A model generated the notes under the pieces. The model was not told where the DNA came from, made no database searches, and saw nothing but the letters and a program-made list of their open reading frames with translations. A DNA stretch of 64,000 nucleotides, taken from Bolinopsis microptera. Taxonomy: Eukaryota > Ctenophora > Tentaculata > Lobata > Bolinopsidae. The position numbers and the translations under genes were made by a program. Shown here in pieces: positions 1 to 12,600 of this stretch. Every line of letters starts with the position of its first letter. Within the stretch, counting starts at the first letter, position 1. The DNA is taken from contig NC_087075.1 of assembly GCF_026151205.1 (NCBI RefSeq), forward strand, positions 7,768,858 through 7,832,857. The letters are read 5' to 3'.

Positions 1-629
1 CCGATTTAAATCTAGCTACGCTTGGAGGACATTTCCTGAAGTACAGCATTAATTTACATAGTCTGTCCGCTCTGCCAAATCATTATACGTTTAAGCTATG
101 AGCCGCAAACTCCAGACTTAAAGTTTCGTTTCTCGGTTTGGTTTGAAACGTTTTAGTGAACAGCTTGTACACACATCTCCGCAAGCAACCCTCACAACAG
201 TTGCAATGTTCGTACAGGTAGTTTAGTTTTGATTGATGACTTTTCTAAAATTGATTATAGCTTCTCAGTTATTGTGCTAGTGTTATGGTTCCACGACAAA
301 GGCTAACCGGTCGAGGGACATTTCTGATCATAAATCTTTCGAAACCGGTTCAAAACCCGTACTAAAAACCTGGAACATGTCCAAATTCTTACACTTTAAA
401 ATCGCTAGGATAGCTTAGTCTTGTGCAACGTTCGTCGACAATATTACGGGACAAACATAAAAATAATTAGTATGATAAAATCAAACCTTTTTGATATCTT
501 TGAGGGACATGATGTACCGGTACTCATGATCCAGAATCTGTTGTAACACCCTGTGTCTGTCAGACACTGTGTAGGGGGCTGAGTTTATACTGCCCACTGT
601 CATTGCGCGGGGTTCTGAAATGGGGGCTT
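1..629. other. Non-coding stretch, no gene seen
   Basis: AT-rich sequence with stops in all frames. I find no exon with usable splice sites, no RNA gene and no repeat array. Confidence 0.5.
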
Positions 630-631
630 GT

Positions 632-701
632 CACGTGGTGTTATGTTGTATCACGTGTTTTAGTGAAATAGCACGTAGTGTGTGTGACGTCATCACACGT
701 G
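632..701. promoter_or_regulatory. Cluster of three E-boxes and one CRE
   Basis: Within 70 bases there are three palindromic CACGTG E-boxes (632-637, 652-657, 696-701) and one full cAMP-response element TGACGTCA (685-692). bHLH-zip factors bind the first and CREB/ATF factors the second. No gene start can be tied to it; the nearest coding-looking sequence is the minus-strand exon ending at 1552. CACGTG in a TCACGTGA context is frequent across this window, so part of the cluster may be background. Confidence 0.4.
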
Positions 702-1281
702 CTCTGTAAGGTCTGCTTTATTTTCAGTTTAATGATTGAAATTTTGAAATTGATTTGAAATTTTATATTTTGGTGCATTTTTTTGTGCTTGAGTAAGATT
801 ATGTTTTCATTTTCAGGATTAATTTACACTTACTGGAGTCAGTACGCGGTATTTAATCTTAAATGATGTACAGGATAACTTATTCAGCTAAATTAATAAA
901 TATCATGAACAAAATACAGGTCACATCGGATCCCAAAATAGATTGTTTTTATTATGAGCGACGAGCGTGACCCTAATCTGTAGCATCTATATCACTTCCT
1001 AAAATAGCCCAATATAACCCTCATACACAACTCATACAAGGTAGGATTAACAAACTAATAATATCTGGCTGCTTGCCAAACTCTCAATCTTAAATCACAC
1101 ACGGCCAGCGTTGGAAAGAAGAGATAATGAGCGTTCATAACAAACTGAGTATCAAGTAATTTTAACATTATCCTCCTCCTTGCATCTAGATCTAATGGAG
1201 CCCTTTTCTCCAACTCTCTCTAACAACAGTGTTCCATGTCTTGTTGTGGAGTGGAAGTTAGCACAGATATTCTAATCTTAC

Positions 1282-1552
1282 TTTTAACCATGTAAATGTT
1301 GTCTCCATCTCCCTTCATGTGCACGGTAGCAGATTTGATCAACTTTCTGGAACCTTCCGAAAGTCTTCTAGCGTTGGCTCGGGAAGATGTAGTGAACTTC
1401 TTAGCATTCTCACGTGAAGTGGAGGACCAGGTCCGGGATTGGTTTGTGAAGCGTTTCACATTCTTACGGGAGGATGCAGCGAGACGACGTGCTTCTTCTA
1501 GAATGAGGGGGAAGTCGGGGACTGGAGAGGAGGGAGCGGAGTGGAGCTGCAT
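1282..1552 (-). CDS. Probable exon: basic, Ser/Arg-rich protein segment
   Basis: On the minus strand a frame opens at an ATG (1550-1552) and runs about 90 codons to a good splice donor (AAAA|GTAAGA, exon end 1282). The product has three diverged copies of a basic unit of about 13 residues (SRKNVKRFT, SRENAKKFT, SRANARRLS), each ending near a Ser/Thr, so it could be a phosphorylated or membrane-facing basic segment. Codon choice is more GC-rich than the surroundings, which supports real coding. The plus-strand frame over the same bases (1296-1583) is taken as a shadow. No family is recognised. The other exons are not identified, so membership in the minus-strand gene at 20.7-21.9 kb is only possible. 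Confidence 0.45.
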
Positions 1553-1599
1553 TCTTCATGGGTCTTCAGAGGTGGTGCGTTAATTTGTTATTTATAATT

Positions 1600-2480
1600 T
1601 TATATGTTTTCTGTTTGTAATAATGTAGTATTTATAGTGAATTGGTAGTTTTAAAATGTTTGTAAACTTCAGCAATTCAGCTATCATAGTCATACAAAGA
1701 TACAAGTTTATGTTAATCAAGTTGAGTACTAGCAGTCCTGACGTAGCAACACGAGGATATTGTGTAGATTTAGTAAGTGGGCAAGTTGAAGAAAATAAGG
1801 TTTAAGTGTCTTAAAATCACGTGACATATGGAGCACTAATTTTGGTAATGGCTACTTTGTGTCATATCATTGTCCAAGCACGCTATTAAGTGCTTTGTAT
1901 AACAAAAAACATTGCAGATTTTATAAAATGTCCTGATACCAGATGTCCACAAACCAGCGTACCGATATTGCGCTCTGAACTTTACTCCAATTAAAATACT
2001 ACAAATTCTAATGGGTTATAGATTAAGGCGAATTGTGTCAAAGGTATTGCAATCAACACTATACACTGCCCAGTGCCCTACAACCTTATCGTATGACTGA
2101 TAATTTTTAAAAGGGTACATTTGTCATGATGTGTTTATGCGATAAAACAACCGTTTTTAAAATGTATGCTGTTTTAACATTTTCGATATAAATAAGTGAA
2201 AAAAACAGGCTATAGCACTAGCAGCAAACAACTTAATTCAACAACACCGTTCTTCTTAATGTACTGGTCCCTGCTATTATTAATAGGTGTAATGATGATT
2301 GCGAACAATTGGCAAGTAAACAATAGGATATTCATTTAAAACAACAAAGAACTTTACAGCAAAAGTATAAAGTATTAAGAGTTCAAAAGGAGCGTACACG
2401 TAAATTGAAACTACATTATCAGGCAGAAAGTGATGATGTTAGCAGGATCACACCATTACATAGGAACATATTATAAAGTA
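1600..2480. other. Non-coding stretch
   Basis: AT-rich DNA without a supported exon or RNA gene. One TCACGTGA site lies near 1817. Confidence 0.4.
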
Positions 2481-2482
2481 CA

Positions 2483-2662
2483 GTGTACACAGCATACAAG
2501 AGCTCTGTACTGTAGTAAGTGTACACAGCATACAAGGGCTCTGTACTGTAGTAAGTGTACACAGCATACAAGGGCTCTGTACTGTAGTAAGTGTACACAG
2601 CATACAAGGGCTCTGTACTGTAGTAAGTGTACACAGCATACAAGGGCTCTGTACTGTAGCCA
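2483..2662. repeat. 36-bp minisatellite, five copies
   Basis: Five head-to-tail copies of a 36-base unit beginning GTGTACACAGCATACAAG. Because 36 is a multiple of three, every frame stays open and gives repetitive pseudo-proteins on both strands (for example TYYSTEPLYAVY repeats). The copies are almost identical, which indicates recent expansion. Confidence 0.95.
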
Positions 2663-3174
2663 ATACTCTGATCAGTCTTATCTAGGTGTTCATTATTCAA
2701 ATGCTACACAAGGACGCTCAATACATAACACATACAGTATACATTGTGTACATAGTACATTGTGTACATAGTACATACTCAGAACGGACACGAAGTTATG
2801 CATAGGAATGTGCGGTCAACATCCGAGCAATTATTGCAACACAAACTAATTAACTAACTACTAAGCTAATTAACAAGGACAACATTAGTAAACCACAACT
2901 GAGTTTATTCTGGCAAACAGCCAACACTTGTAAACTAACATACTGGAAGTGACACACAAACGAGTATCAATGTGTACGTAATGGGACTATACAATACTGG
3001 AGTGCTGTGGTAACGACATGGCATGATGATGTGATCTCGATATAGAGTTACACACTCACACTCACTTCACATTATAATGGGTCTCTAAACAAAACACCTG
3101 AACCTCGGCTCTAATCAGTCACATGATTATATGCATTATGCAATGTGAACATACATAATTAAAATGAGTGCTAA

Positions 3175-3480
3175 CCCCCCAGTTCCATAGCCGGATATTA
3201 TGCAAAATTATTAGACGGAGGTCCATTTCCCGTAGATCATCTCCGGAGATGATTCTCCGGCTCCGTCTACTGTATTAGACGGAGATGAAGCTCTCCGGGA
3301 ATTTCTCGGAGATTGTAGCAGTTTGTGGCAGTTTCTTTGCACTTTTCTCCTCCTGTGAGAATCAACAAAATTACCGTAGATGGTCTCCGGATCAGGTCGT
3401 GGAACTGCAAACCGGAGAAATATCAGTAGACGATCTCCGTCTAATAATTTGGCATAATATCCGGCTATGGAACTGGGGGG
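3175..3480. mobile_element. 306-bp MITE, PIF/Harbinger-like
   Basis: The element has near-perfect terminal inverted repeats of about 40 bases that start CCCCCCAGTTCCATAGCC and are mirrored at 3480. It is flanked by the direct duplication TAA (3172-3174 and 3481-3483). A three-base T(T/A)A target duplication is the hallmark of PIF/Harbinger transposons. The interior has further inverted CTCCGGAGA and CTCCGTCTA motifs and no coding capacity, so it must have been moved in trans. The 69-codon frame across it is fortuitous. Confidence 0.8.
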
Positions 3481-3605
3481 TAAGAACAGTTTAAACTCGA
3501 ATTATTGCAAGTCTGAGTTTCAGAGAAGAGTCCACACGACTACACGAGCTATACAAGTTAGAATCACGACAAAATCTAAATCCGTAAACGCCCAATTTGT
3601 ACAGA

Positions 3606-3638
3606 AACCAAACAGTGACAAGTTGTCACTGTTTGGTT
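3606..3638. repeat. Perfect 15-bp-arm hairpin
   Basis: Two exactly complementary 15-base arms (AACCAAACAGTGACA at 3606-3620 and its complement at 3624-3638) are separated by AGT. There is no T-tract or gene context that would make it a terminator; it may be a remnant of a small fold-back element. Confidence 0.7.
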
Positions 3639-4837
3639 ACTGACATCACCAATCAGTCAGAAGTGAAATGCAACAAGTACCGATACTTTAATACGAATTC
3701 AATCACTCACGAATCAGAATCATCCTTTCAAAATCACAAGATCTCGTCTCCAAAAACCGATTAAGGAAAACACAAACAAGCCCGACCTGAAACTGAAATC
3801 TTAATTAAGATAAACTAAACTCTTAATTAAGATAAACTCTTAATTAACACAAACTAGCCGTCAAATTGCACACAGAGGCCTGATAACAACACACGCAGAG
3901 ATATTTTAAATTGTACAAGCTCAGATATTCTTGGTAAGGGAGTACAGTATCCTATAATACGAAGCCGGACAAAGACGCTGCTACTTTGAGGGAATCTGAT
4001 TGGATATGCAATATCAGCGTTAATAAGAATTATAATATGCATATTTTCCAGCAGGCAACTGACACAGAGGACTTTAAGTGAGTTCACACGATAAGTTGCC
4101 GTACTACGAGTAGCATAATATCAGAAGACTTCTATTATTATAGTTGTAGTGTCGTCATTCAAACCATGAGGTAATGTCAAGTAGGGGAACTGAAAACAGT
4201 GCTTCAAGACAAAAACATTACCTCCGAGCCAATCAGGAACGTGTCAAATTCCACAGAGTTCCAAAAGGAAAGCAGGTCCGGTAGGCGTCAAAAGGAAATG
4301 AAAGCTGCTGCTGCAGTGCTGCTAATTCATGTGACCAAACACAAGACTCTAGGGCATGAAATACCACACAATCTTTCAACAACAAATACACATACCAGCA
4401 CTATGACTAAACAACTAGTGGCTGTTCTCTGACTATGTGACGTTCTCTACAAGAAACGTCAAACATTACTGTGATATTACTGCTGTGACATTACTCGGTA
4501 GTTGTTTATTTGCTTGTAATTGTGTCAAGCTGGAGATGAAAGTGACAAGCATAAACAATCAAATCACAGAGAAGATAACAGTGTTTTTATTTAATTGACG
4601 CGTGTGTCAGTGACAGGGTTATATTATATTGCTAATTTGTGTATTACCATGTAACACTGTTGATATCTGGAGATTTGTGGAGATTACGGAGATTTGTGGA
4701 CTATTTAGTTGAGTGTGTCCCTAGCAACTTCCCTAGAAGTCCGGTACAGACGGTACTATTGTTATGATCCTGAACCTAAGTGGTTAGCTTGCTCTCTAAA
4801 GGTAATAGTATAATGTTAATGTGTGAGTTTAGAGTTA
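3639..4837. other. Non-coding stretch
   Basis: A short TTAATTAAGATAAAC direct repeat lies at about 3800-3850. Open frames at 3854-4087 (-) and 4199-4432 (+) have no recognisable domain or convincing splice sites and are not called. Confidence 0.35.
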
Positions 4838-4975
4838 CCATATTTATTAGCTAATTGGATAATTAAAAGAATCTGTGTATCTCGATTCTCGCTATAACAT
4901 TCCATCGTTTAAACTACGCGTACGTGTTACTAAAACTAAACCCGTAATTAAGCGAGCTTGGGAAATAGAAGCAGG
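4838..4975 (+). repeat. Dispersed repeat copy 1, frameshifted coding-like segment
   Basis: This segment matches, in the opposite orientation, minus-strand 13360-13530. Both would encode a basic peptide around the core KLRVRVTKTKPVIKRAW. Copy 1 has a five-base insertion near 4885-4895 that breaks the frame, while copy 2 is open. Copy 1 ends GAAGCAG|GTAATA and copy 2 GAAGCAG|GTGAAA, both like splice donors, and the 33-bp minisatellite starts exactly there. It may be a dispersed transposon piece or a duplicated exon. Confidence 0.6.
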
Positions 4976-5611
4976 TAATATTATAATGTTAATATTGTGT
5001 GAGTTACAAGGTAATATTACAATGTTAATGTGTGAGTTACAAGGTAATATTATAATGTTAATATTGTGTGAGTTACAAGGTAATATTACAATGTTAATGT
5101 TTGAGTTACAAGGTAATATTACAATGTTAATGTTTGAGTTACAAGGTAATATTACAATGTTAATGTGTGAGTTACAAGGTAATATTACAATGTTAATGTG
5201 TGAGTTACAAGGCAATATTATAATGTTAATGTGTGAGTTACAAGGTAATATTACAATGTTAATGTGTGAGTTACAAGGTAATATTACAATGTTAATGTGT
5301 GAGTTACAAGGTAATATTACAATGTTAATGTTTGAGTTACAAGGTAATATTACAATGTTAATGTGTGAGTTACAAGGTACAATATTACAATGTTAATGTG
5401 TGAGTTACAAGGTAATATTACAATGTTAATGTTTGAGTTACAAGGTAATATTACAATGTTAATGTGTGAGTTACAAGGTAATATTACAATGTTAATGTGT
5501 GAGTTACAAGGTAATATTACAATGTTAATGTGTGAGTTACAAGGTAATATTACAATGTTAATGTGTGAGTTACAAGGTAATATTACAATGTTAATGTGTG
5601 AGTTACAAGGT
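4974..5611. repeat. 33-bp minisatellite, left block
   Basis: About nineteen copies of a 33-base unit built on GGTAATATTACAATGTTAATG. The 33-base period keeps all frames open and produces the ITMLMCELQGN pseudo-repeat. The array starts at a donor-like GCAG|GTAATA and every unit repeats ACAAG|GTAATA. It continues at 6283 after a transposon insertion. Confidence 0.95.
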
Positions 5612-6282
5612 CACCCCTGCAGATTTCGTCGATTTCAGGTGCCGTCGGCACCATAAAAATTAAAAGCAAACATAAATTTTTTCCCCTAAAATCGAACGCT
5701 TTCTGCGCAAAAAATTGACCTCAACAGAAAAAATTAAACATGGCTTCAAATCCAAATTTGAACCAGAGATTTTTCACTTCCTCTCGATAAACTCAATTTT
5801 CAACCCAAAATAAAGTCTCAAAGGGGTAAATTACTCAGGTCAGGATTGTAGGCAATGATTATGCCAAACCATACATTTTTGTAAATTCATTAAACTTTCA
5901 ATTTAGCCTAAAACACCCTATTTCGCAAAAATTTTCCGGGGGCTGCGCCCCCCTAGCCCCCGCCAATGTGGTCCGCCCCTTACCTGGACCCCGCTGGGGG
6001 CCGCGCCCCCAGACCCCTGCCACAGCTTGCAGCTTCGCTCGCCGACAGCCCCCCCCCCCCCCAAAGAAAAATCCTGGCTACGTGCCTGAGCAAAATATAG
6101 GTTTAGGGCTTTTCAGATGATTTGGCTCCTCAACAGATACCGACGTACATAACGGTCAATATGTAGTTTAGGTTTACCTGGCCCGTAGGTTACGAATGTG
6201 CCCGAGGAGGAAAAAAAAAGCAAACTTAAGAAAATTTCTCGGGAACTTAAAAGTTCACCTCAAAACGAAATCTGCACCTATG
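5612..6282. mobile_element. 671-bp non-autonomous DNA transposon in the array, hAT-like
   Basis: The insertion interrupts the 33-bp array. Its ends are inverted (CACCCCTGCAGATTTCGT at 5612 and ACGAAATCTGCACCTATG ending at 6282; 11 central bases match exactly). It begins CA and ends TG, as hAT elements do. The same eight bases, TACAAGGT, lie on both sides (5604-5611, 6283-6290), consistent with an 8-bp target duplication, although the array supplies this word anyway. The interior holds GC-rich hairpins (about 5935-6060) and a C-run, with no coding capacity. Confidence 0.6.
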
Positions 6283-6649
6283 TACAAGGTAGTATTACAA
6301 TGAACTAATGTGTGAGTTACAAGGTAATATTACAATGTTAATGTGTGAGTTACAAGGTAATATTATAATGTTAATGTGTGAGTTACAAGGTAATATTATA
6401 ATGTTAATGTGTGAGTTACAAGGTAATATTACAATGTTAATGTGTGAGTTACAAGGTAATATTACAATGTTAATGTTTGAGTTACAAGGTAATATTACAA
6501 TGTTAATGTGTGAGTTACAAGGTAATATTACAATGTTAATGTTTGAGTTACAAGGTAATATTACAATGAACTACTGTGTGAGTTACAAGGTAATATTACA
6601 ATGTTAATGTGTGAGTTACAAGGTAATATTACAATGTTAATGTGTGAGT
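6283..6649. repeat. 33-bp minisatellite, right block
   Basis: About eleven further copies of the same unit as at 4974-5611, slightly more diverged (two units carry ATGAACTA). This shows the transposon at 5612-6282 landed in an already expanded array. Confidence 0.93.
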
Positions 6650-9436
6650 AAAGTATGCGGAGTGAGATAGAGTACTGCTCTGCAGGATAGTCCAGGGTAT
6701 AAACATACCGGTGTAATTATTTATTGGCGTGTTGTTAGCTAAATATTTGTAGTTATGTGTGATTAACAGGATATTATAACGTTCGTGACGTATATATGAA
6801 TGAATTGACAGTTTGGTGCTCCTAATCGTACGTGATGGGGTGCTCCTAATCGTACGTGATGTGGTTAACAGCACGTACGTGATGGGGTTAACATCACGTA
6901 CGAAAATACAGCAGTTAGTTAGAGAACGTCACGCTTCTTGATATTATCTAACTAGGTAACTAACTAGGTAGGTAACACAGTATTGTAATATAATTGAAAG
7001 TACTCCGGCGCCACCCACTATTTCCCATCAACAGAGCAATTAATGGAAAATATCAAAATATGGACCTGGTCAGTTCGGAAGGGTTTTAAATCGCTACTTT
7101 CTCGTGATCCATTTGGGTACAATAGTCATGTGACAGTTTGCTGTTTGGAGACAATAGTTACTGAAACTAATGTCACGTGACATTAGGAGGTCGGGGACGG
7201 TGTAGTGCAACCTTAACCTGGTAACCTTGTTGCCTTGGTAACCTGGTAACCTTGTTTCCCACACAAGAGCAATTCTAACTGCACATCAACATTTTTTGTG
7301 AACTGAATATATGAATCCTATCTGCACAACATTGTATGTTGTCTGTACACTAAACCTTTACACTAAACTTTTCTGAAGGCACGGTGTAGTGGGTGAGTGT
7401 CTTCCCTAAAAGTGTGTATTACGGGATGGTGAACACTACGGTGGAACCAGACAGTAGACATCTTACCAACGATAAACATTATGTTTGTGTAATAATATAA
7501 CCAATTATGTAATTTGACTTTTTCTCCTTTTTCATTTCTTATCTACTTTATTAGTGCCCTTCCCGGGCACATTTACCACGTTAACAGAACACATAATATT
7601 GTATAGTGTATAAAGTGCACAGTATAGAGTACATAGTACATAATATGCACAGTACACTGTATAGAGTACACTGTACACATATAACCGGTGCAAACCTACA
7701 ATTCCACCTTCTACATTTCCAATATATTCTAAGTAGGTCCTTTAAACTTTGTTTTCATTGAATTCTATAAAATATTTCGTAAGACATTTAGCTCGATCCA
7801 AACTATCAAATAAATGCGCGAAAATGAACCTTCATTTGAAAAAAATTAACACGAATATTTTTCGAGTTGACAAATTTCTCGAACCAGTGGTGGTACTAAG
7901 TCATACCAGAAAGAATTATTTCAATTGGGCACTCAGTGACTGAGCTATAAAGGCCAACGTATGAGTACTGACTTTTGGCCCACCCTGTATTTATGAAACA
8001 TTCCAATTAGTATAAAGGCACTATAGCGAGAACTTGTTAATACCTTAATACAAGTAAAGATCGATCTATCCAATTGGATAAGACTCACGCCCTACATTCC
8101 TGAAGCACAGCCAATACTCCAATAATATCTAATTAGAAATGCCTAACATACCACCTTTTGAACTATATATTATCTACTACATCCTTCAAGGTGTTCTGAA
8201 GGGTGTAGAATGAGCAGGAAGATGAGATGTAGAACTGAGCAGACTAATCAATCTACTGTGTTTTCTAGAGTAATCTAAGTCACATCATTAAAGGATTGAG
8301 TATATCCTGGAGCAGCACAACAGCAAATAAACACCCACTTCCAACCGAACAGATAAACAGTGTTTATCTGTCTGGCGTGGCAGGGCCCCTGCCGCAGGGG
8401 GGGGGGGGGGGGGGGGAGGGGAGTGCTTCCAGTTGGAGTTGAAGCTTACAAAATTTGTTGGTACTTATTTGGCCTCAGGAACAACAGATAAGCTTATTAC
8501 CACAATTATTTGATAATATTTTTGTTTTATGAACCGGGCAAATAAACACCTCCCCGGCAAAGAAACACAACCGAACAGATAGACACACGGACATGTCCAC
8601 ACGGTACAATAAAGTGCAACAGCTCACACAAAGCAAGATCAAGAGTCCCCTCATAATAACATGTAACACAATATAAACCAAGTCTACATGAGTTAGGAGC
8701 TGCACTGTACATATTATAAGCCAAGTCAGGAGCTACACTGCACTGTGCTGCACTCTGTACTCTACTAATCTACTACTCTCTACTGTTACCAGTTACACAC
8801 GTGCAGGTAGAGACTTAGAGCGCCGTGTGTAACCAGTAACATTACAGGTACTGTGTAACCAGTAACAGGTATTGGACCTGGTCACGTAATGGCTCTGGAC
8901 TATACTAAATACTACTGTGTATATCGTGTGCTATATTATAAACTACTGTAATATTATATACTATATATTGTAATATATTATACTTCGTAACAGAGCGCCA
9001 TATTCCTAATGATATATTGCTAATGATAATTGATATATTGCTAATGATATACACATAATATAAGGTCATTTGTATAATTATTGTAGTTTTATTGGCATTA
9101 AAAGATCTCCGCATGCTTTCTGAATAATGGTTAAAGATTTTGCTTGTCAATCCGAGACTTCATTTCAGTTTCATTATGCTCCATAATAATTGGAGTAACA
9201 AGTTATAATGACGACTAATTATAGCTCTAATAGTAAGAGAGCTAGGGTAGTACATATCGGTTAAATGTGTCCGATCCCTCCACCAGAGGGACCATATTGG
9301 CCATTACACGTAATAAAAGTATACTCTTTGAAGGTAGAGCGGTGCTTCACAACTAACCATTAGCCACTAACCTGACTAATTTAGTATTTACGGGAAACCT
9401 TCCTCTTTGGTATGTTGTGACAGGGCTCGTATCGGG
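6650..9436. other. Gene-poor stretch with small repeats
   Basis: It contains short CGTACGTGATG repeats (about 6830-6900), a 20-base perfect palindrome with central CACGTG at 7167-7186, a G-run at about 8398-8416 and an imperfect inverted repeat at about 8785-8840. The small frames at 7749, 8475, 8527 and 8905 show no domain, no splice logic and no codon signal. Confidence 0.4.
7211..7290 (+). repeat. Dispersed repeat, copy 1 (pair at 21020)
   Basis: About 80 bases starting CCTTAACCTGGTAACCTTG recur in the same orientation at 21020-21098 with few changes. Each copy contains internal GGTAACC words. Confidence 0.8.
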
Positions 9437-9595
9437 GTATCTTAGGTATGTATCTTAGGTATGTATCTTAGGTATGTATCTTAGGTATGTATCCTAGGTA
9501 TGTATCTTAGGTATGTATCTTAGGTATGTATCCTAGGTATGTATCTTAGGTATGTATCTTAGGTATGTATCCTAGGTATGTATCTTAGGTATGTA
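9437..9595. repeat. 13-bp minisatellite, about 12 copies
   Basis: Head-to-tail copies of TATCTTAGGTATG with occasional T-to-C changes. It ends about 90 bases upstream of the truncated LINE, so it may have been the insertion neighbourhood of that element. Confidence 0.93.
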
Positions 9596-9697
9596 ACTCT
9601 AAATCATTTAGAGTCTAAATGTGATCGTTTGCTTAGTGAGTGGTGGGGATTTCTCAGTACGTTGTTATCTGTAACTTTGTAGCCGTTCATATCTATT

Positions 9698-12600
9698 GTG
9701 TTTAACAACATTGATGGGAACGCATCTAACTTTGACAGCTTTATTACTGATATGAGTCAATATGATGAGAAATTTGCAGTTATTGCGCTAGCTGAAACAA
9801 ACATTGATGAGGAAAATAAAGATCTATACAAAATTGATGGTTACAGCAGTGAGTACAACTCCAAAACTGATGGGAAAAAGAAAGGTAGTGGCCTTGGTGT
9901 ATATATTGACAATAAGTACCAATACAGCCGAATCGAAAAGCTATGTAAATGCTCTGACAATCTTGAAACACTTTTTGTTGAGATCACTAACACAGAGGTT
10001 CCACAGATTGCTGGTGTTGTTTACAGGCCCCCTAGTGGTGATATTCTAGATGCACTTGCTGAGCTTGATGTGTTGATGAAATTCCTACCGTCTAATAATG
10101 TAGCCTTGACAGGTGACTTCAATGTTGATCTTTTGGCCCAGGGACGAAACATAGCCGAATTTGAACAAACTATCTACAGTAACAATTTAATCCCTTTGAT
10201 ATCGATTGCCACCCATGCCAAGCCGGGTTGCAACGAAAGCTTAATAGATAATATTTTAGTGAACTCTACTGAGCGTGTCTTAGGATCTGGAATTCTTGAA
10301 TCCAAGATTTCCCATCATAACCCCATCTTCTGTTTCATATCGTGTAATACTAAAGAGAGTCCAAATGATGCCAAACTTAAACCTAAGTATGATTACTGTG
10401 AGTCTAATATAGAAAGCTTCCTTAATGATATCGGAAGGGATATCTACCAATCGAACTTTTCGTATGATGAGGAAGGTTTTGAAAAATTTGTCGAAACTGT
10501 CCATGAAAAAATCGAACTGAATTTCAAAGTGGACTCTACTGCTGGTTTTCAATCAAAACGCAATAGATTGATGAATCCATGGATCACTTCTGCGTTAATT
10601 AAATCTGTGTTTACTAAAGGCTTTCACTACAAGCGATGGAAGGCTTCGTGTACAAAAATCAACCCATTAGGTGAGGAAACTTTATATCTTAAGTATAAGG
10701 AGTATCGTTCTATCCTAAACAAAGCTATAAAATCTGCGAAAAAAGCCCACTATGGGAAAAAATTTGAACTTGCTAAAGGAAATATTAAAAAAACCTGGGA
10801 ATTGATTAACGAACTCAGGGGTAAATCTAAAAAAGATATAAAAGCATCATTCTTAATTGATGGTAGAATTGTAACTGAACGCCGTGAGATTGCTAACGGA
10901 TTTAACATCTACTTCTCGTCTATTGCTCGTACTCTTAATTCAAAAGTTCAATCTTCTGTACCATCTCGTACGGTAACTGATGGCAATTTCAATAAAACGA
11001 AGTTTAAGCAATACCTCAAGGGCAGAGAAAGAATAGTGAACTCTTTTTTTCTCAGCCCCTGTGACGAGGAAGAGATAAGTAAAATTATTGGTAGCCTTGA
11101 AAATGGGAAGGCAAGTGATATCTCTGTTAAAGTCTTAAAAAAGAGTGTAAATTATCTGTCTGGTCATATCTCTAGATTCTTTAATTGGTTCTTGGACAAT
11201 GGGGTCTTTCCAAACAAGCTTAAAACGGGCTCTATTACACCAATTTATAAAAAAGGAGACTCACGATGCCTTGATAACTATAGACCTGTTTCTACATTAC
11301 CGATATTTGGAAAAATACTTGAAAAAATAATTTATAATAGGTTATATAATTACCTTAGTGCTATGAACGTGATTTATGATCGACAATTTGGTTTTAGAAA
11401 ACAACACTCAACATCTCATGCCGTAAACTATTCTGTCAATAAAATACTTAATGAGATTGAACAGAAAAATCATGTAATTGGAATATTTATTGATCTAAGT
11501 AAAGCATTTGACACAATCGAGCACGATAAACTCCTGCATAAACTTGAACACTATGGAGTAAGAGGTATTGCACTAAAAACTCTTGCTAGCTATCTAACAA
11601 ACCGTAGCCAAGTAACTTCTTTTCAAACTGAAAAATCAGACAAGTGTTCAGTTGAGTATGGTGTACCCCAGGGGTCAGTGTTAGGACCTCTACTATTTCT
11701 GATTTATATAAATGATATTGTGAGCTCCTCAAGCTTGGCTGAATTCGTCCTGTTTGCTGATGATACAAATATTTTTGTGATAGGTAGTTCAGCACAGGAA
11801 GCTTTTGAAAAAGCTAATCATGTAATGAAACAGGTCAGTAACTATATGGAGTCTAACAAGTTACATATAAATGCAGGGAAAAGTTGTTACATGCATTTTC
11901 AGCCAGGTTTGTCAAGAGCAACACAGACCTGTGCCAGAACACGGCCCTTTAACAGGAATCTAACGATTTTAATAGATGGCAAAAAGCTAGAAAAAGTTCA
12001 ATGTACAAAGTTTCTTGGGGTGATAATAGACGAACAGCTAAGCTGGGAACCACATCTTAATCATTTATCTTTAAAGCTGAACTCCAGTATTGTATCGATT
12101 AAGAGAATTTGCAAATTCATTCCCAAATCTGAATATTTGAAACTATACAATGCTCTTTTTATGTCACATCTTAGCTATTGTATAAGTTGCTGGGGTGGGA
12201 TCCCTAAACATAAGCTGAATAAAATCTTTGCAATTCAAAAACGATGTATAAGACTGCTATTTGGTAACATTCCCAATTTTGATCATAAGGAATACTATTT
12301 AACCTGTGCACGTTCAAGAACTTATAACGAACATATGGCTAGCAAGAACTACTGTCTTGAACACACTAAACCGCTATTCACTGAGCAGAAAATTATGAAC
12401 CTGGAGAATCTGCACATGTACCATACATTTATGGAACTATTCAAAATTCTTAAATTTGATGTCCCCCAGTCGATTAAAGATCTTTTCAAGTTCTGTCCTA
12501 GAAATGAAAAACTTCGTCTGATTGTCCCATTACTGAGGTTGGATATCTCCCAACAGAACTTTTTGTACACCTCTACGAAAATTTGGAATGACCTCAGCCC

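Noticed and set aside
1296-1583. Plus-strand 95-codon frame
   Set aside because: Overlaps the minus-strand exon, which has a good donor and repeated basic motifs; the plus frame has neither.
4875-6607. Frames of 88-173 codons with ITMLMCELQGN repeats
   Set aside because: Produced by a 33-base period, which keeps every frame open; no start context or splice logic.
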